From contig JACBWW010000012.1 of assembly GCA_020086605.1 (NCBI GenBank), positions 18,287,753 to 18,351,752 on the forward strand: a stretch of 64,000 nt of DNA, in the 5' to 3' direction. The stretch comes from Lanius collurio (Eukaryota > Chordata > Aves > Passeriformes > Laniidae). The position numbers were made by a program, and so were the translations under genes. Positions 1 through 14,500 of this stretch are shown here, in pieces (position 1 is the stretch's first letter; the number at the start of each line of letters is the position of its first letter). The notes below the pieces were generated by a model that was given only the letters and a program-made list of their open reading frames with translations, had not been told where the DNA came from and did no database searches.

Positions 1-1297
1 ATCCCACCTCTGCAATATCATGTTTATATACTATCTAATTATTTAATACAAAATACAAAAGGCAATACGTGAAAAAGCCAATGATCAAGCAATAACACCA
101 AAAGCATTTTATTAAGCTAAGCGTTTCTACAAGATCACAACAAAACTAAAAAGCTGAGAGGGTTGGTTACATCACTGAAGACTGAACTAGAAAGTTGCAA
201 GTTGCCACTAAATGGTTTGATTTTGACAAAGACACATTTTGTATCAACTTTATGGGCCATGCCTTTGGCTCATTTACACACCTAACACTGCCCTGATTAT
301 TAGCTTTGTTAGAAAAATCCTTTGTAGAGATTTTACATCTGGTCACTCACAGATGGTCAGATTCTTCTAGTCCTCATAATATAATGTGTCCGATGTGCCA
401 GGGCTGCAAAAAGATATGGATAGGAATGCTAAACAATTTATTCTAAAGGCTGGATTACAGGGTTTACATCAACATCATCCTGTTGGTTTTGACAGAGAGA
501 TTTCTGATTACCATAAATTCATTTGCAATATGGCCAGGCACCTGCTGAAATAATGGTGTTCTCTGTGATTTCAGAAGTAATTTTTTGGGTTGTATTTTCA
601 GCTACTAGAAACTGCTTTTAAAGCCAAATTCCTTCCACAAAGTACTTGTTTCTCAAAAAGTATTTACTCCTGAGTCCCACAGGGACTGTCAGTACTAAAT
701 GAAGATCTCCAGGAGCTCACCACTGAAGCTGATCATTGTTTGTATAAATGGTATACCTGTAGTGTTACTGCACCTGGATCCATTCAGCCTGATTCAAAGA
801 CCTTACAAGAGGCACTAGAAAATTATATGGATGACAGCTTTGGGAGTGCTCTTATACATAGGTAGTCCATGAAACTATCCCAAGAGTTGAATGCCTATAC
901 CTGAGGCAGGAGGACCCCATAAATACACATACACTCATAGCTCTATTGTTTGCAGATAATATTATGTTCATATGAAAGCTTATTTTCATTTTCCCTTGAG
1001 TTTTCTATAAAAGCCAGGCTGAAACATGCAGTGCGCAATGTTGAAGCTCACTGTAACAACTGAGCTCTGAATGGGAGGCAGCTCCTGGCCCTCTGTACTC
1101 CATCCCCAGCATGGTCTAGTGAAACACCATATCAGAAAAGGCCCTGGAGGGAATCCTAATCCTTTGAGCAACCTGACAGGTAACTGGGCAGAACAGGATG
1201 CTTCATTCTGCCACTTCTTCCTTCATCTTCAACCTGTGATGGCAAACATCTGGGCATATGTCCTGCATTTTGCTCTGTACAAGCAAGAATAGCTAAG
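1..1297. other. Intergenic, nothing recognisable
   Basis: AT-rich single-copy-looking sequence. No exon, RNA gene or repeat could be identified. Confidence 0.7.
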
Positions 1298-1550
1298 CAC
1301 AGAATAGGTAAGTTAGAAGGGACCATTGGACCACTTTGTCCAACCCTCCTGCTTGAGTTTGGGTCATCTAGAGCTGATTGTTCAGGGCCATGTCTGGTCA
1401 GGTTTTGAATATCTCTGAGGATGGGTATTCCACAGCCTCTGTGGGCAAGCTGTGCCAGTCTTTCTCTATCTATACTTAAGTAGAATTTCCTTTATTTCAA
1501 CGTGTGCACATTGCCTCCTGTCCTTTAACTGTGTAGCACTGAGCTACAAC
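1298..1550 (-). mobile_element. CR1 LINE 3' fragment (old copy)
   Basis: The plus strand reads as the antisense of a CR1 3' end: an AGAAT start, TTAGAAGGGACC, TTTGTCCAACCCTCCTGC, GTTCAGGGCCATGTC, GAATATCTCTGAGGATGG, then CACAGCCTCTGTGGGCAAGC and TTGCCTCCTGTCC. This order matches the CR1 consensus as I know it, with considerable divergence. The 5' part is missing, as is usual for CR1. Confidence 0.75.
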
Positions 1551-3798
1551 TCAGAGGATGTCACTACAGCACCCAGCACAAGGAGAACTAGTTTTGGCAG
1601 TGCCTGTGGATGCCCCTATAGCCCAAAAAACTCCCACAGAGAAAGAGCAGCAACAGTCATGCAGGATTTCTCTCACCAACAATCCCAGAGGGTTCCCATG
1701 CTTTTTGATTAAATTGAATAAATAATTCATCTGACACCATAGGGTGTCATGACATTGCTCAAGATGAGCTCAGTGCTGATGGAGTGGGAACTAGGAGCAT
1801 CACCACACAGGAACAGTGTGAATCTCCTTGGTGGCTGGAGCTCTTCCTGTGCAGACAGAGGGGAGGCAGGAAAAGAAAGACAAAATGATCCTTATGAGGC
1901 ACTGGAGTAACAATACATACCTGTGGGGATAGGAGACCTTCTGCTAGACACTTGCACCCCACTTTGGGAGCTGGTGGCTCTGCAGAGTGTGGAGGGGCAG
2001 GCTCAATATTCTTCTCTCCCCATCCTTTGCCTGAAGTTTGCCATAAAGGTGAAACTGAGCCTCATTTGTCAGGAAAGAATGAAATGATCTCTAAGGTTAG
2101 CAGAGCACTCAGAGACCCTTTGGGAAGAAAAGTGCTACGTAAATAGAAGCTGATTCCTACAGGTTATTAATAGATGTATCTGCAAAAGTAATGTGAAAAC
2201 TACAAAGGAAAGATCATTCTGAATTAAATTACCATAATTTTTTTCATTGCTGTCTCTTTTCAGGAGACCTGGATTATACTGCTAACAATGACAGGTTTGA
2301 ATAAGAGACAGGGTTTGTGTGGGCCAGAGGTGGGAACAGAGAAGGAGACTAATTGTATCTTTTTTTAACCTTTGTATGCAGCTGGGCAGGATAAAAATGA
2401 ATTATGCAACCAGCAACTGAGCTGTTGTCCCAGTGGAGGCTGCAAATGGTTCCCAGGTCATCTAGAAACATGATCTAACCTGTCCCATTTCTTCTGGATC
2501 TAACCACTTTACAAATCATTAAATAAAATTGGTATTTTCTGCATGCTTCACCTAAAGCTCATGTAATTATCCTATGGACAAACCAAAACAGATTTATCTC
2601 ACTTGCTCTTACCTCAGTAATGCAGAGGGTGAAGAGCAAGCTCAGATGTGCTCTGGGAGAGTTAGAAGTGGCACTCTTCAGTGTACTTTTGGAACCCAGG
2701 TTTAACAGGCTAAAGATGATGGCACTGCTTTTACACTCACTCGGATGTATCATTTGAAGACTTTATTATGTGATATTTATTCCAATTTTACTGCATGTTT
2801 TGATGTGAAGCTTTGTTCAAAAGCGAGAAATGGATGGGAAGGTGTGGAGGAGCCTTTAATGCCTGTATTACTCAGCAAAGTAACAGGTATCTGACCAGAA
2901 AGAAGAACCCCTCTGCAGGCAGAAATGATGGAGAAATGGAAGAACATGTTCCCATGAAATAAGAACTCATTTCTCTCTGCTCCTTGACTTTCCTGCCCAA
3001 AATTCAATTTGAAATACAATTTCTAACTAGTCTATTTCTGATATGCTGTAGCTATGCCACTCTAAAGGGGGTCTGGCATGAATTAGAGTATATCTCAAGC
3101 AAAGAATTTGACCCTCCAGCCTTGAATTTTTGCAAACTCTATTGACATTACTTTGCAGCACCAAAACACAGGGTCTGTGCCCCACAACAAATTAAAACTG
3201 TGTGACACAAAGGGCTTGTTATGAACAGAGCTTTTATGTGTTGCTCTGCAACACTTCAGCTGTATCAGACTTGAACTCTGGAGGCTGAATGAACTGTCTT
3301 TGAGAATCTGAACCCAAAATTCACTCAGTTTTGTGTCAGTTTTCCTAGTTGTAATTTGGTCTAAGGTAGTATTTATTAAGAGTGATCCAGGACACTAAAA
3401 GGCTTTAAATCTTGTAGCTTTAGCCAGTTCAACCAATTCAAGAATTTTGGCTCCTTCTTTTTATTTACACTCTTCTTTTCATCAAGGAAATAACATCAAT
3501 TATATCTGTGTTTTGAAAAGAAGGTAAAGAATATGATGCTTTTGTTAATGATTGACTTACAGAAAAGTGCAATATATCCCTGGAATAGCTGTGCCTGATG
3601 GTGAATAAAAGACTCTGATAGCTTAAATCTTCCTGTGGAGAACCTGATACCTCAAAGATGAGTTCATGCCACTTCTTTGTCTTAAGTAGTGTAAAAAAGC
3701 AAAAAATGAAATGGAAATGCTGTACTGAATAAGACAAGACAAATTCTGTTCATGAAAAGTCACATTTTACTGAATTGAGATTTCCCCCCATTCTTCCC

Positions 3799-3860
3799 TT
3801 ATATATCCATATATGTATCTCTATGTCTATCCATCTCTATCTTATATATCCCTTATATAA
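3799..3860. repeat. Degenerate TATATC/TATC low-complexity tract
   Basis: TA- and TATC-rich stretch with repeated TATATATCC, CTATGTCTATCCATCTCTATC and similar words; low-complexity rather than a clean microsatellite. Confidence 0.6.
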
Positions 3861-4917
3861 TCTATGGCCTTCTTGGTATTTGCAGTCAAGAACCTATGTC
3901 TTTGCAATTATTTAAACTCTTAAATGCTAGGTAACCTACTGCCACCTGAGAGATTGAATGCACCCTCACTAAACTGCAAATAATGACCCAATTAAGCTGT
4001 AGCCTGTGCCAGTATCTGTAAAAAAGGCAAAGTCAGTTTTTGTACATCATCCCAATACAGGAGATCTGTTGATAATTTGGATATGGTGTATAACACCAAT
4101 GCTTGTGTTAGGAATTTCCCAGCCATAATATCACGGTTGCTTCTCTAGAGGTATTACTGTCATGTACTTGTCATCCACTTGCTGATGTGTCCTTCAGAAG
4201 GCATCCTTTCCTGAAGCTCTCATCAGTATCCACAAGCATCCATCACAGTGGGGAACAGTCTCCAGCACCCATGTCTCCTGGGTTGGGCTCTAGGTCACAG
4301 CGTTTGTGTCCTCCTAGAATGTTTAGCACAGTGAGAGGAATGTGAATGGAGCTCCTGAGCTTGTGAAGGTCCAGCAGGTTAAAGGCCTATGGCTTATTTG
4401 TCAGGCCAAGCAAGTGAACATAATCCAGTGTTGCACTCCTTTATGACACCTCATGAGAAGTGAGGTCAGCATTTTAGCTCCTGTTTTCTAAACCCTCTAT
4501 TAGGCTGGTCTTGCGTCAGAATCAAATTTGCAATGTTCTGCTGGATGTGGGATGAGCACTTGAGAATGCAACTACCTCCTCATGGCGTGAAGGGACGTGC
4601 AGGTATGTGTTGCACATCTGTGGCCTCCAATATATTCCATGGCAGGCAAAGGAAGAACCCATGCAGTAAGCCCTTATCACAAACATAGTCACACCTGCCC
4701 ACAAGGAGCAAACTTTATATAAGCAGAAGGAATCTAGGAATCAGCATCACATTCTGAATGCCATGGAAAGTTACCAGCAATCCTGCCTCAGTTGAGAGGA
4801 CTTGTGACTGTTTGCATTAGCTCTGAAGAAGCAGATGATAGCAGCAAAGCAACTTTAGGACAGAAATCACTGAAAACATTTTGAGGAACTAAGGAATTGG
4901 AATTGCATTTGGCATTC

Positions 4918-4940
4918 AAGAAAGAAAGAAAGAAAGAAAA
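4918..4940. repeat. (GAAA)n microsatellite
   Basis: About five tandem AAAG units in otherwise unique sequence. Confidence 0.85.
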
Positions 4941-5518
4941 CAGCTGTTGCCTTATTTAATTTTTTCAGGGTTTTTTGGGTAAAAGTGCTATTGGCTCTAT
5001 CAAAACAGCACTCAAGGTGTGCAGGATGGTGCTGCCCTTTTGCCATACCCAGACAGATGCTTGTATGTCCCAGAAATATAATCTATATTCTAGATGAAGA
5101 AAATGATCCCCAAATAGACAAAAATTAACAAAATGCATATATTTCACATGACTTCATCATGCAGTTACACTGGAATGAAATCACTGGGTACTCCTTCCAG
5201 CACAGATGCCACTTCCAAAACCAGCTAATTTATCCCCAAGCCTGGTGTTTTCTTTGCAAGCCACTCTCAAAGGGACAGTTTAGAGTGCACATGGACATGA
5301 GGCTTTGACTCCAGCTGCAAATAGCACTGTGGAGCAGGGGAAGGCCATGTAGGTGGAGCTGGATGTAAATGTGGGGAAGGGGAGGAATGTCTTGCAGCCA
5401 TGCCAACAGCCCCCTGGTGATGTAGGGGCTGCTTGTGGACCAGCACTACTTCTGCAAGCACCTGGAATGCTCACCATGGCTGACAGACAGTGGATGCTCA
5501 TTGGCTTTTCAGCAGTGC

Positions 5519-5532
5519 TTTTTTTTTTTTTT
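5519..5532. repeat. T(14) homopolymer
   Basis: Run of 14 T in intergenic DNA. Similar runs occur at 10770-10782 (13 T), 29794-29806 (13 A) and 58464-58475 (12 T). None is preceded by a recognisable retroposed gene. Confidence 0.8.
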
Positions 5533-6509
5533 CTGAATGGGAGGCACAATTTCTAATTTCTTCTTAAAATAAACAAATAAATATAATTCAATTTCACCAT
5601 TCCAAATCAAGACAGAGAAAGCAATACATACTCTACATGCACACAACTACCCTTTGAGGAGACAGACATTTTCCATTCTGGGCACCAACAGAGGCTTTGC
5701 ACTTCAGCCATCTTCCCAGGCAGCCTTTTTAATTAAAATTGTAACTTATCCAAAGGAAGAATCCAGAATAATCTGGATCTTTCTTCCTTTTGTCAATCCT
5801 CTGCCCTAGGCAAGGAGATAATGAACTAGTCACTTCAAAATAGTGCTCACCGTGAGCTAATTTATTTTGTTGTATTATTGAGCTTGAGGGTTGGTACAGA
5901 CTGCACATTTCTCCCAGAAATGACAGAATATTTTGAGCTGACTGATTTGAGACCTCAGTGGCTTTAGTTGTCTGCCTGCTTTCAGCTTTCTTCCTGACAG
6001 AGAAACAAGTACAGTGAGTCACTGGGAAGGGCACTGCATGGATTGCATTAGGAGCACACTCAGAGAGAGACATGAGGTCTCCCATGAGGGATGTGCTGGT
6101 CCATGAGATGACAAGAGTCACAGCATGGCAGCTGAGACATGGGTTTTAGCAAGGCTCCTAGGGGCATGAAGACCCACCAAAAAAGCACCCTGTGCACATG
6201 GAGCAGTGCTGCTGCATTTCTCTCAGCCCACAATCTCAGAGCAGCTGTTGTTCCCAGCTCCAATTAAGCCAACCTGGACATGCAGTACAGGGGATCACAA
6301 AGGTGGGTAAAGGCTGTGAAGCTGTGGAGATACCTGAGCCTTCAGCAGAGAAGGGGGAACACATTGCATGAGGACTGACGTTTGCAGAGCAAAGAAAATG
6401 AGATAGAAATAATCTCTTGTAAAGTGAAGACTGTGGCCTCATCACAGATCTGTTTGCTTGAAAAATTATTCTTACAGATGAGCTAAATGGAAATCTGTTT
6501 TGTTAGGAA

Positions 6510-6551
6510 ACTCATCTAAAGTTTAGCTCCACTCATCTCAAGTTTAGCTCC
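6510..6551. repeat. Tandem duplication of a 21-bp unit
   Basis: Two directly adjacent 21-bp copies (6510-6530 and 6531-6551) differ at a single position (A versus C at unit position 9). The unit starts ACTCATCT and ends TTTAGCTCC. It is a recent short tandem duplication in non-coding DNA. Confidence 0.85.
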
Positions 6552-9500
6552 AGATTTACAGACAGCAGGGAACCTTTCTACTAATTGGAGTCTAGCGTCA
6601 GTTGGGGCTAGCAGAATTTTTATACAAAACCTTTTAAGGGAAGAAAGTCTTTTAAGGAAAGCCTGTGTCATTTTTACCAACCAGATTTTTTGTATGTTTC
6701 TCGAAAGTATGTGAAAGGCAAAGGGTGAGAGTAAACAGCAGGTATTATTTCTGATCAATTCACTTCCATTATTTAGACTTGGGCACTTGTGGAGCTGAAA
6801 CTTCAAGTAAAGCTCATAAGGGGATGGAACCAAAGACATAAAAATGCCTGTAGGAATCTCAAGAACAAAGTGGCTCTGTGAAGTGTATTTTTGGTCTTGG
6901 AATATGGGAAGAGTTTGTGAAACCTAAAACAGTCTTTACTGAACTAACATTGATGTCCAACCTCCTAATGAATTCAGGCTCCTGTTTCCATTCACTGATA
7001 TTTTTATTTAGACCCTTTCCTAAACTTTAATCCCTTTCTGCAGAGGAGGAAACAAATTCCTATCTACTGTTGGACACACCTGCTTATCCCATCAGAACCA
7101 GACACAAAGAGATAATCAAATTCTTTATTTAGATTTGTGTAATCTAATGCCTGTATTTGTGCGTTTCTTGATGGACTTGCCTAGATTTTCCTACATTGTG
7201 ATTCTCCTGTGGTATATTTGTATCAGATTATCCTGTTGTGTATTTATATCACCCTGTAGAGTTTCCATTAACACCACCAAACATTCAGCCTTGAGCAGTT
7301 ACAGTAACTGCAGAGGACCTGGAAAAGAAATCTCTCTATTTATAATTTAGTAAATCAGGAACCTTCATGATAACACTTATTGTTATTCAACAGTAGATTT
7401 TTAATATGTAAACAGAAACCAGGGGAATCAAATCTAAAATAACATTGATTTTAGTTGAAGGGAAAATATGTAAAGATGAGGAAGTCAGGGAAAACCTGCC
7501 TGTTCACTGTAGGTAGACCTTATTTTTGAAAAAAAACAAACCAACATATCAAAAATTGTATGGCATTCTTTTCCTGAATGGAGTATCATACTAATTACTG
7601 TCCTTTTTTATTCAGTAGTGGTGATGTTAATGCAAGTTCTCTGTCTGTTTTCATAGTTTGGCAGCTTGCTTAGTAGATCACTGCAAATGCTCCAGGTTTG
7701 ACTCAGAGACCTTTTCCAAACAGGGTCATTACTTCTGGGTGATTAAGATGCTGTCAGCTGTACAGTGAGCTCCCAGTCTTCGTTTTGTGCCCATATCTGC
7801 ACATGGCTCTGGGTAGTTCTTTCTTTGTTCCAGCAGTGCTGCCTGAGAACAGCATTGGTTCTGCTCATGGCTGTCTGGAGACTCAGAGCTGCCCAGCACA
7901 TGCAAGCACCTCTTTACCTGCCCCCTGCTCTGCTATGTCAGCTCTGTTGAATCTGCCTGTGACTGTTGGTTCACATTCATCCTTAAAAGCAAGATGACCC
8001 CACCAATATTTTTTTCTGAAGCAGGCGAGGGAGCATTCACAAGGTCCCCTCGTCTGGCAGAGGTGAAGCAGAGGCAACCAACACAAATGGCATGACAGGC
8101 AGCTGGAATGGTACAGCTGTTTGCAAAGGGAATTTCTATGTGTATATATGTGCATATATAGGTGTGTATTTTATGATCTGCTAATTTCTCCTTCAGAAGA
8201 AAAATGGTTCACAGTCTGCAGGGAGCAGACTAACCTCTGTTATCTAGTAAAGGGGCTGTTTCTGCCACAGCTAGAGAATAACAATGGCCTTTTTTCCTAA
8301 AGAAGTGCTCTCTGAAGCCAGTCCACCATGAGTTTGCAGAAGGGTTAAGGAGCTTATTCTGTTTCTTTAACCCAAGACAAAGAATTCCCTGAATGAGTCA
8401 CCCCACCTCACACCCCAATGTTTTTCTTACAGGATGTCTGAAGAATGAAAGAGGATTTTTATTTTTAACATGCCCATTTCCTTTGGCTGCGCTGTGAGTT
8501 GAAAAACCTTCATTTGTGATTTCAATGCTGTAGGGTAACTAGTTTCCTAAAACTCTCCAAAGGCAAGAGATTTGCAGTCATACCTTATTACATGTATATA
8601 ACTATACTTGGGAAAACATGCACGACCTAGAAATGTTTGCCAATATTTAAGGGGATTTGCTCAACATCGAATGGATCTCTCTTACCATTTCATGATGACT
8701 TTCTGCAGTCCAGATACTGCTTTTTATCTTCGTTCTTGTAATAAAACATCTCTTTCCACATTCACTTCTTCTGTAGTATGCATAAACACTTATTTAGTGT
8801 TCTAATTACTGAATACTGAATGATTAAATTGCTAAGTTAGATGGATTCAATAATAACTCATTTTACCATCAGATTAAGTCTTGCCTCGCATTTCATACTA
8901 AGAGTACTTGGTATACTTATTTTTGGCAGTACACTGAACCTAAGTCAGTGTTACTTAATTTATAACATATCTTTTATATATTCTGGTCCATTAAACAAAG
9001 GAATGTCTTCACAACCTCTTCCATAGATGAATTATAGCACTATTTGAGTGTCTGCATTTGAAACATTCCTTTGCTGTAGCCCACGTAGGACATTCAGTTC
9101 CTCTGATCACACTTCCATGTGGGATCTGGGTAGCTGTGCTGCAATGGTAAATCCTGTGCTTGCTTTATGGAATAAGCTTGACTTTGAATTTAAACAAATG
9201 AGAGGTTAAATTTTTTTTCTGTGCTTACAATTCTTATCTTTGGCTTTTATAAGGAGAAACAACCAAGAAATGCTGAAAATGGGAAAAACTGCTGGATTCC
9301 AAAGGTATTACTGCCAAGAATGCAAATATGTAAAACACAGACAATTGAATAGTCAAGGACATCTTTTTTTGTAACTCATATAACTCCAAATTATTTCAAG
9401 TGTCTTTATTTTTCTATTATTAAAACCTTCACTTGTGTAAAATGTTGTGAGAAGAAAGTATTTTTTCTACTGAATAACTATAGGATGTATATAATGACCT

Positions 9501-10909
9501 AAAAAAATTTTTTTGATGAAAATTTGTAGTAGCCATAACTATATATTGAGATATGTAAGTATCCAATATCATACATATAAAGAAACTTAATTTTTGCTAG
9601 CAGATGGGGTACTTAATTCTATTTCCATTGCTTTCCCAACAAACAGATATTCAGTGCAGGCAAGTTGCATTGGTGTGCTTGTCAGACATTCCTTTTCTCA
9701 AAGGTATTTAGGCAATTCTGATGTCAAAGGGAATTTTCTACCTAAAATATCACAGAGGGTCTGGGCATAAACTCCTCACAAAACACCCTCAGGATTAAGC
9801 ATGTTTCAATTCCACTAAATTTGGTGGTACTTCCCCATGTACAAATAGGCTAATTTGAACTGATAGCTATTTGCATAGTTGGTCAAAAAAAGATTAGGGG
9901 GGAAGAAAAAAGAAAGCAGGGGTGAGGAAAAGCAGAGAACAGGAACAAAGAGTCCAGTAATTCCAGAGAAAAGGGAAATCAATCCTCTGAGGATTGGAGA
10001 AAGCTGAAGGAGTAGGAAGAATCCCCAGACATGGTAAAGAAAAGTTCTTACAACACTAAAAACAAAATTTCAAATATTAGCAATTACTTTCAAGGTGTTA
10101 TCAGCCATCGCTGATGTGTTGTCATGGGGAGAAAAAGGTGTTGCAGCATCAAAGGAAACAAGGAATCTAATGAAGAAAGAAATTAAAGGAGTAATTTGCA
10201 TCTATCTGGTAGAACAATCTTCAGAGGCACTTTTGTTAATTAGAAGGTTTGAGCTGCACATTTTAGAGTACTGAGAGGCTGGTGGAAGTCTCCAGATGTG
10301 TTTTGAGGCAGCAATTTGTATGGTCACAGAACATTTCTATAGCATTACAATTTATCAGCGAATTGAGTTATTTTTCCTTCATCATTTGAAACTTGACACT
10401 CAGAAGGGAAAATGACCAGCCGCTTGCAGGAGCCTTTTTCTCTGAGCAAACATAATACTTAAAAGCTCATATTTTCTTCCAGAACTTTTGATACTCCCAC
10501 TATGCACTGGGGTTTGACTGTGAGTGTCCCTAGTCTTAACTGTGACCATTTGCTCTTCTTGTGTTGTGGGTTTTATTAATTTCTTATTATAGTTTTGTGA
10601 GTGTTTAGAGGTCTAGATATCTTTTCTGAAAAAAGTAAATAGATAAAATATACATAAAGGGAGAAAGAGACTAACTCCCTGCTCCACTAAAATTAATGAA
10701 GACAGAACAGCAATCAAATTTAGCATACCTTCTGGTAGTGTTCAACGCTTCAGATGTTAGTCAGGTGGATTTTTTTTTTTTTATCATTAGCACCTAAAAT
10801 TTCAAATAAGAGAAGCTGAGTTCTTAAATCCATATATATATTACGAATCAAGAAAAAGTCTTGATATATCAAACTTCTTTACATGTAATGGATTTGAGTA
10901 ATACCAAAT

Positions 10910-11596
10910 TTGTTTTTCTACAGACTATTTACAGACATAGAACTTCTCATCCCTTATACAGGAACTCCCTCTGAATGCTTTTTCTTTCCTTTCTGCCTCT
11001 ATTTCCTTCATCTGGGACTTTCTCTGGTCCCCCACATTCTCCATTCCCTGGTTGTGTCTCCTGCTTCAGAATATACCATGTCCCTGCCCCTTTCCTGTGC
11101 ACCCAGCTCTGTTCCTTGGGTGGATAATTGCCTGCAACCATTTCACCCAAAAACAATTACTTCCCATCCAGTCTCATATCCTTGCTGGAGTCAAATTGAT
11201 TCAGAGCCTAAAATTATCCCTGAGGTCAACTCCACTGACACAAATACAGGGGATTTAACTATGTGTTTTCCTTTCAAACATGACTTTTTTAAATTTCAGT
11301 CTTATGTATGTTTCCAAAACATATTTTCATTGAAAACTATGAAAGCAAAAGCTCATTCATTCCCCTTGAGTAATACCTATTCTTTGCACCCAGCAGCTGT
11401 TGCAAATATAAAAATCCTTTTTAAAATCAAAACAAGCAGACTGCTTTCACAGCTTACTTGCTTTTCCCCTCATTACCAATCTTTTGCTGTAACCATGGAT
11501 CTATCTGTAATGACGTGTTTTGTGTGTACTAAACTTTGTATTGCTGAAAAAGCACTGACCAAACTTGCCTGGGAGTCTCAGATGAAGACTGCTTAA
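10910..11596 (+). other. Longest open frame in the intergenic part (228 codons), probably not a gene
   Basis: An uninterrupted plus-strand frame starts at an ATG preceded by T-rich sequence. The predicted protein is rich in Ser, Phe, Leu and Pro, with no domain, signal or repeat I can recognise. Its N-terminal third (MFFYRLF..., FFFPFCLYFLHLGLSLVPHI) is hydrophobic, simply because the DNA is pyrimidine-rich. No CpG island, promoter signal or convincing splice structure surrounds it. A chance frame is the likeliest explanation; an untested lineage-specific exon is the alternative. Confidence 0.15.
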
Positions 11597-11599
11597 AGG

Positions 11600-14500
11600 A
11601 TGTGGCTGAAACAAAAAGGTGTTTCTACTGTTCCATAAATAAATCCTCCTAAGTGTAAAATGTGACTGTTCCTCTCTCCATCTGAACAATTCAGGTTTTT
11701 CAGAGAGCTGCTTTTATATAAGATTAGAGAGCTGTCTCCATGACATGATGCTCTGCTTCTCTTCACCATTAGTTGGGCGTTAGTTGTTCTGGCTGTAAAT
11801 AGACAGGCACAGATGGTACCACGACTCTCCGAGCCTCCACACATCTTGCACTGCAAGGATTTTTGTTATTCTTGCTATGTCTCTAGCAGCTCCTACTCTT
11901 TCCTAACAGTTTGTTGAGAAGAAAAATGGAAGGCTAGAGAACAATCAGTCCCTTTCCTCTCTAGGGTTGCCAAAGACTTTAGACAGGACAGCAGCCTTCA
12001 TTTTTTACTTTTTTCTTTGCTAGAGGAACCCAGCCATGGGCTCATCAATGAAGCAAAATTTCTGCCATCTTCTTTAAGTGAAGTCAGTCCTCCCTAAGAC
12101 AGCTGAGATGGCTGAGACAGACTACATGCCCCAAAAGCATTAAATTGTGAGACTCAAGTGGTACATCCTCCCTCAGTTCCCTACAGCTCTGATCACCACA
12201 GTTAAAGAACCATGACAGATAAAAGAGAAGCTGGTATCTTGAGAGACTGCCTCAGTGCACAGGAATAGCATTCACAGGAAAACAAGCTGGAACAATTAGC
12301 AACGCTGAATCGAGAGAGTGCATGGATAAGAAGGATGTGACAGATTCATATTCCCCGCTCCCCATGCCTGCCATGGAGAAGGTAAAATGGATGCTGCTCA
12401 TTACCCTTTCACATAACAGAAGAACAAGATGTTAACTTAAAGGCAATAAATTTGAAATCTGATAAAAGGAAATCAGTTTTATTGAAAGTACAGTTAACCT
12501 GATAAAATAACCATTGAAACCAAGAACTTAGCAAAGATATAAAAAGTATTAGACATTTCTATATATTGTTAAAATAATAATTTAATATTTTCTCTGTCCT
12601 GCCTCATGTAAGGTCTGTGTCTCTAGAGAAGACAATTTACTAACAAAATTATAAGAAGTAGGCTCCCTTTCTATGAGCAGGCAAATCTCCTATTTCTTTA
12701 CTACTTGGTTTTCATCATCTTCCTCTACAGTCTTGTGGAATGGAAGAATCAATGACATGGTGATGGATGGACCGTTCCCCTGCTCCTCGACAGCAGTTCC
12801 TGCATTGTCACCTATGAAGATACTAACAAGTAGAAAAATGATAAAGGTTAAGTCAGTGTGTTCATGAAAGGCTCATTTCACTCCTGGGTCTCATATATTT
12901 TGTTTAAATCTGTGTAATATTTTGGGGGAACTAAGCTTATTCAGATACACTAATGCCACTGGAGTAGGCAGAGGAGTAACAGCTGTAGATGGAGAGCAAA
13001 TTTCTCTTTTTCCACCCTCCTTCCTCCAAAGAAAGACATTGGAATAGCAGCAATGCAGCTGTGAGCTTGGTGTGGTGAAATACAGACCAAATCCAGTGGG
13101 TTTCATGGCCAGGGGATGGTTTGCTCCCTCTTCATGCACCTCTGATATGACTGCAAACTCATCCGCTCATCCACTCTGTAATGATACAAGTTATCTTTAT
13201 CCAGATGCTGTGGCAAGAAAAAAAATCCCTCCTTTTACAAGGAGGCACACCCATGTAAAACAGCCATGGTCTCTGGCTGGTCCCCAGAGACCTGTGGGCA
13301 AGCAGGAGCTGTGTCAGAGTGTGGACCACCACACATAGGGCTCCTCTTACCTGCTGCTCTGCCCTGCTCAGGGGAGTTTATCTACATCTGTATTTATCAA
13401 CTCAGCAAAGCCCTCTCTTAATCAAGACCATCATATCCTCCTTGCAGGAGAGGAGACTGTGATGAAAATATTAAGAGAAGGAACATCATGGCTCACCTCT
13501 TTTTAATGAAAGGATTTTCTGAGAACAGTCCATCAAAAGGGCTAGACACTTAAGGGGTAGATGAGTTTCCTAGAATTGCAGTGTTTCAACAAGAAAAGCA
13601 AAAACCACCTTAATACTGAATAGAAACTGTGACTGTCATGTAGAAATAAATCTATGACAATCTGCAGAGGAAGCAGTTGAAGGCATGAAAAGCCTGATGA
13701 GATTATAAGTAATACCATACACTGCGTTACACTATGCTCACACAATTTGTTTTTCCTCAGCTATTCAGTATAGACTGCTATCAGTTCACCCCTTATCTGC
13801 TGCAGACTTTGGCAATCTCTTGGCTCCCCCACAAATGAGACAATTTGGACACTGACATGCAGAAAGAGGAGGTATCTCACTGCGGATGCCAATGTAAGTG
13901 GCAAATCTGGGTAAAATCCTGACTGCATGAATGGCTCAGGATATGCCAGCATGTGTTGGAAAAGGCAAGTAGAGTTGCAGTTCTTTGAAAATGTGAAGAC
14001 AAATAAATATATAATTCACTTGATGGAGTCGGTGGTGATGACATTGATGTCGGTGGAGTGGTTTTGCCAGTACTTGTTCAGGCTTTTCTGTGTTTTTTAT
14101 CCTGGACACTGTGTAGGCATTCCCAGGGAAGCTTGCAGACCTACACTGCTGCAGAATGCAGGATATGGTCAATTCCTCCATGCGCGGTGCCTTCCAATTA
14201 AAACAGCCTGCCTTCCTAGAACACGTGCTTTAACTGGCCACATGCGATTAGGATCGATACAGAACTGCAAAGGGAAATTTATGGGCATCGGCATCCAGTG
14301 TCACCTAAAAGCAACACTCTCAGATCTGTGAGACTCTCGTGTACTCTCTTGCTTAGCTGTCTGTCTCACCAGCACGCCCATGCTTGCCTTTCTGAGTTGG
14401 ACAAAAAGTCTGGCATCTACCACACAGAGCAGCAATAGGGTGAGCCCCCAAGGAGGTTTGCTTTGGAGGCTGCTATGGGGGTCTTTAATAATATTCCCAT

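Larger units (their letters stand above)
1551..10900. other. Intergenic, no gene seen
   Basis: Only short chance open frames (up to 130 codons, minus strand at ~5.7-6.1 kb), microsatellites and one 21-bp tandem duplication. No similarity to a known protein or repeat family is apparent to me. Confidence 0.65.
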
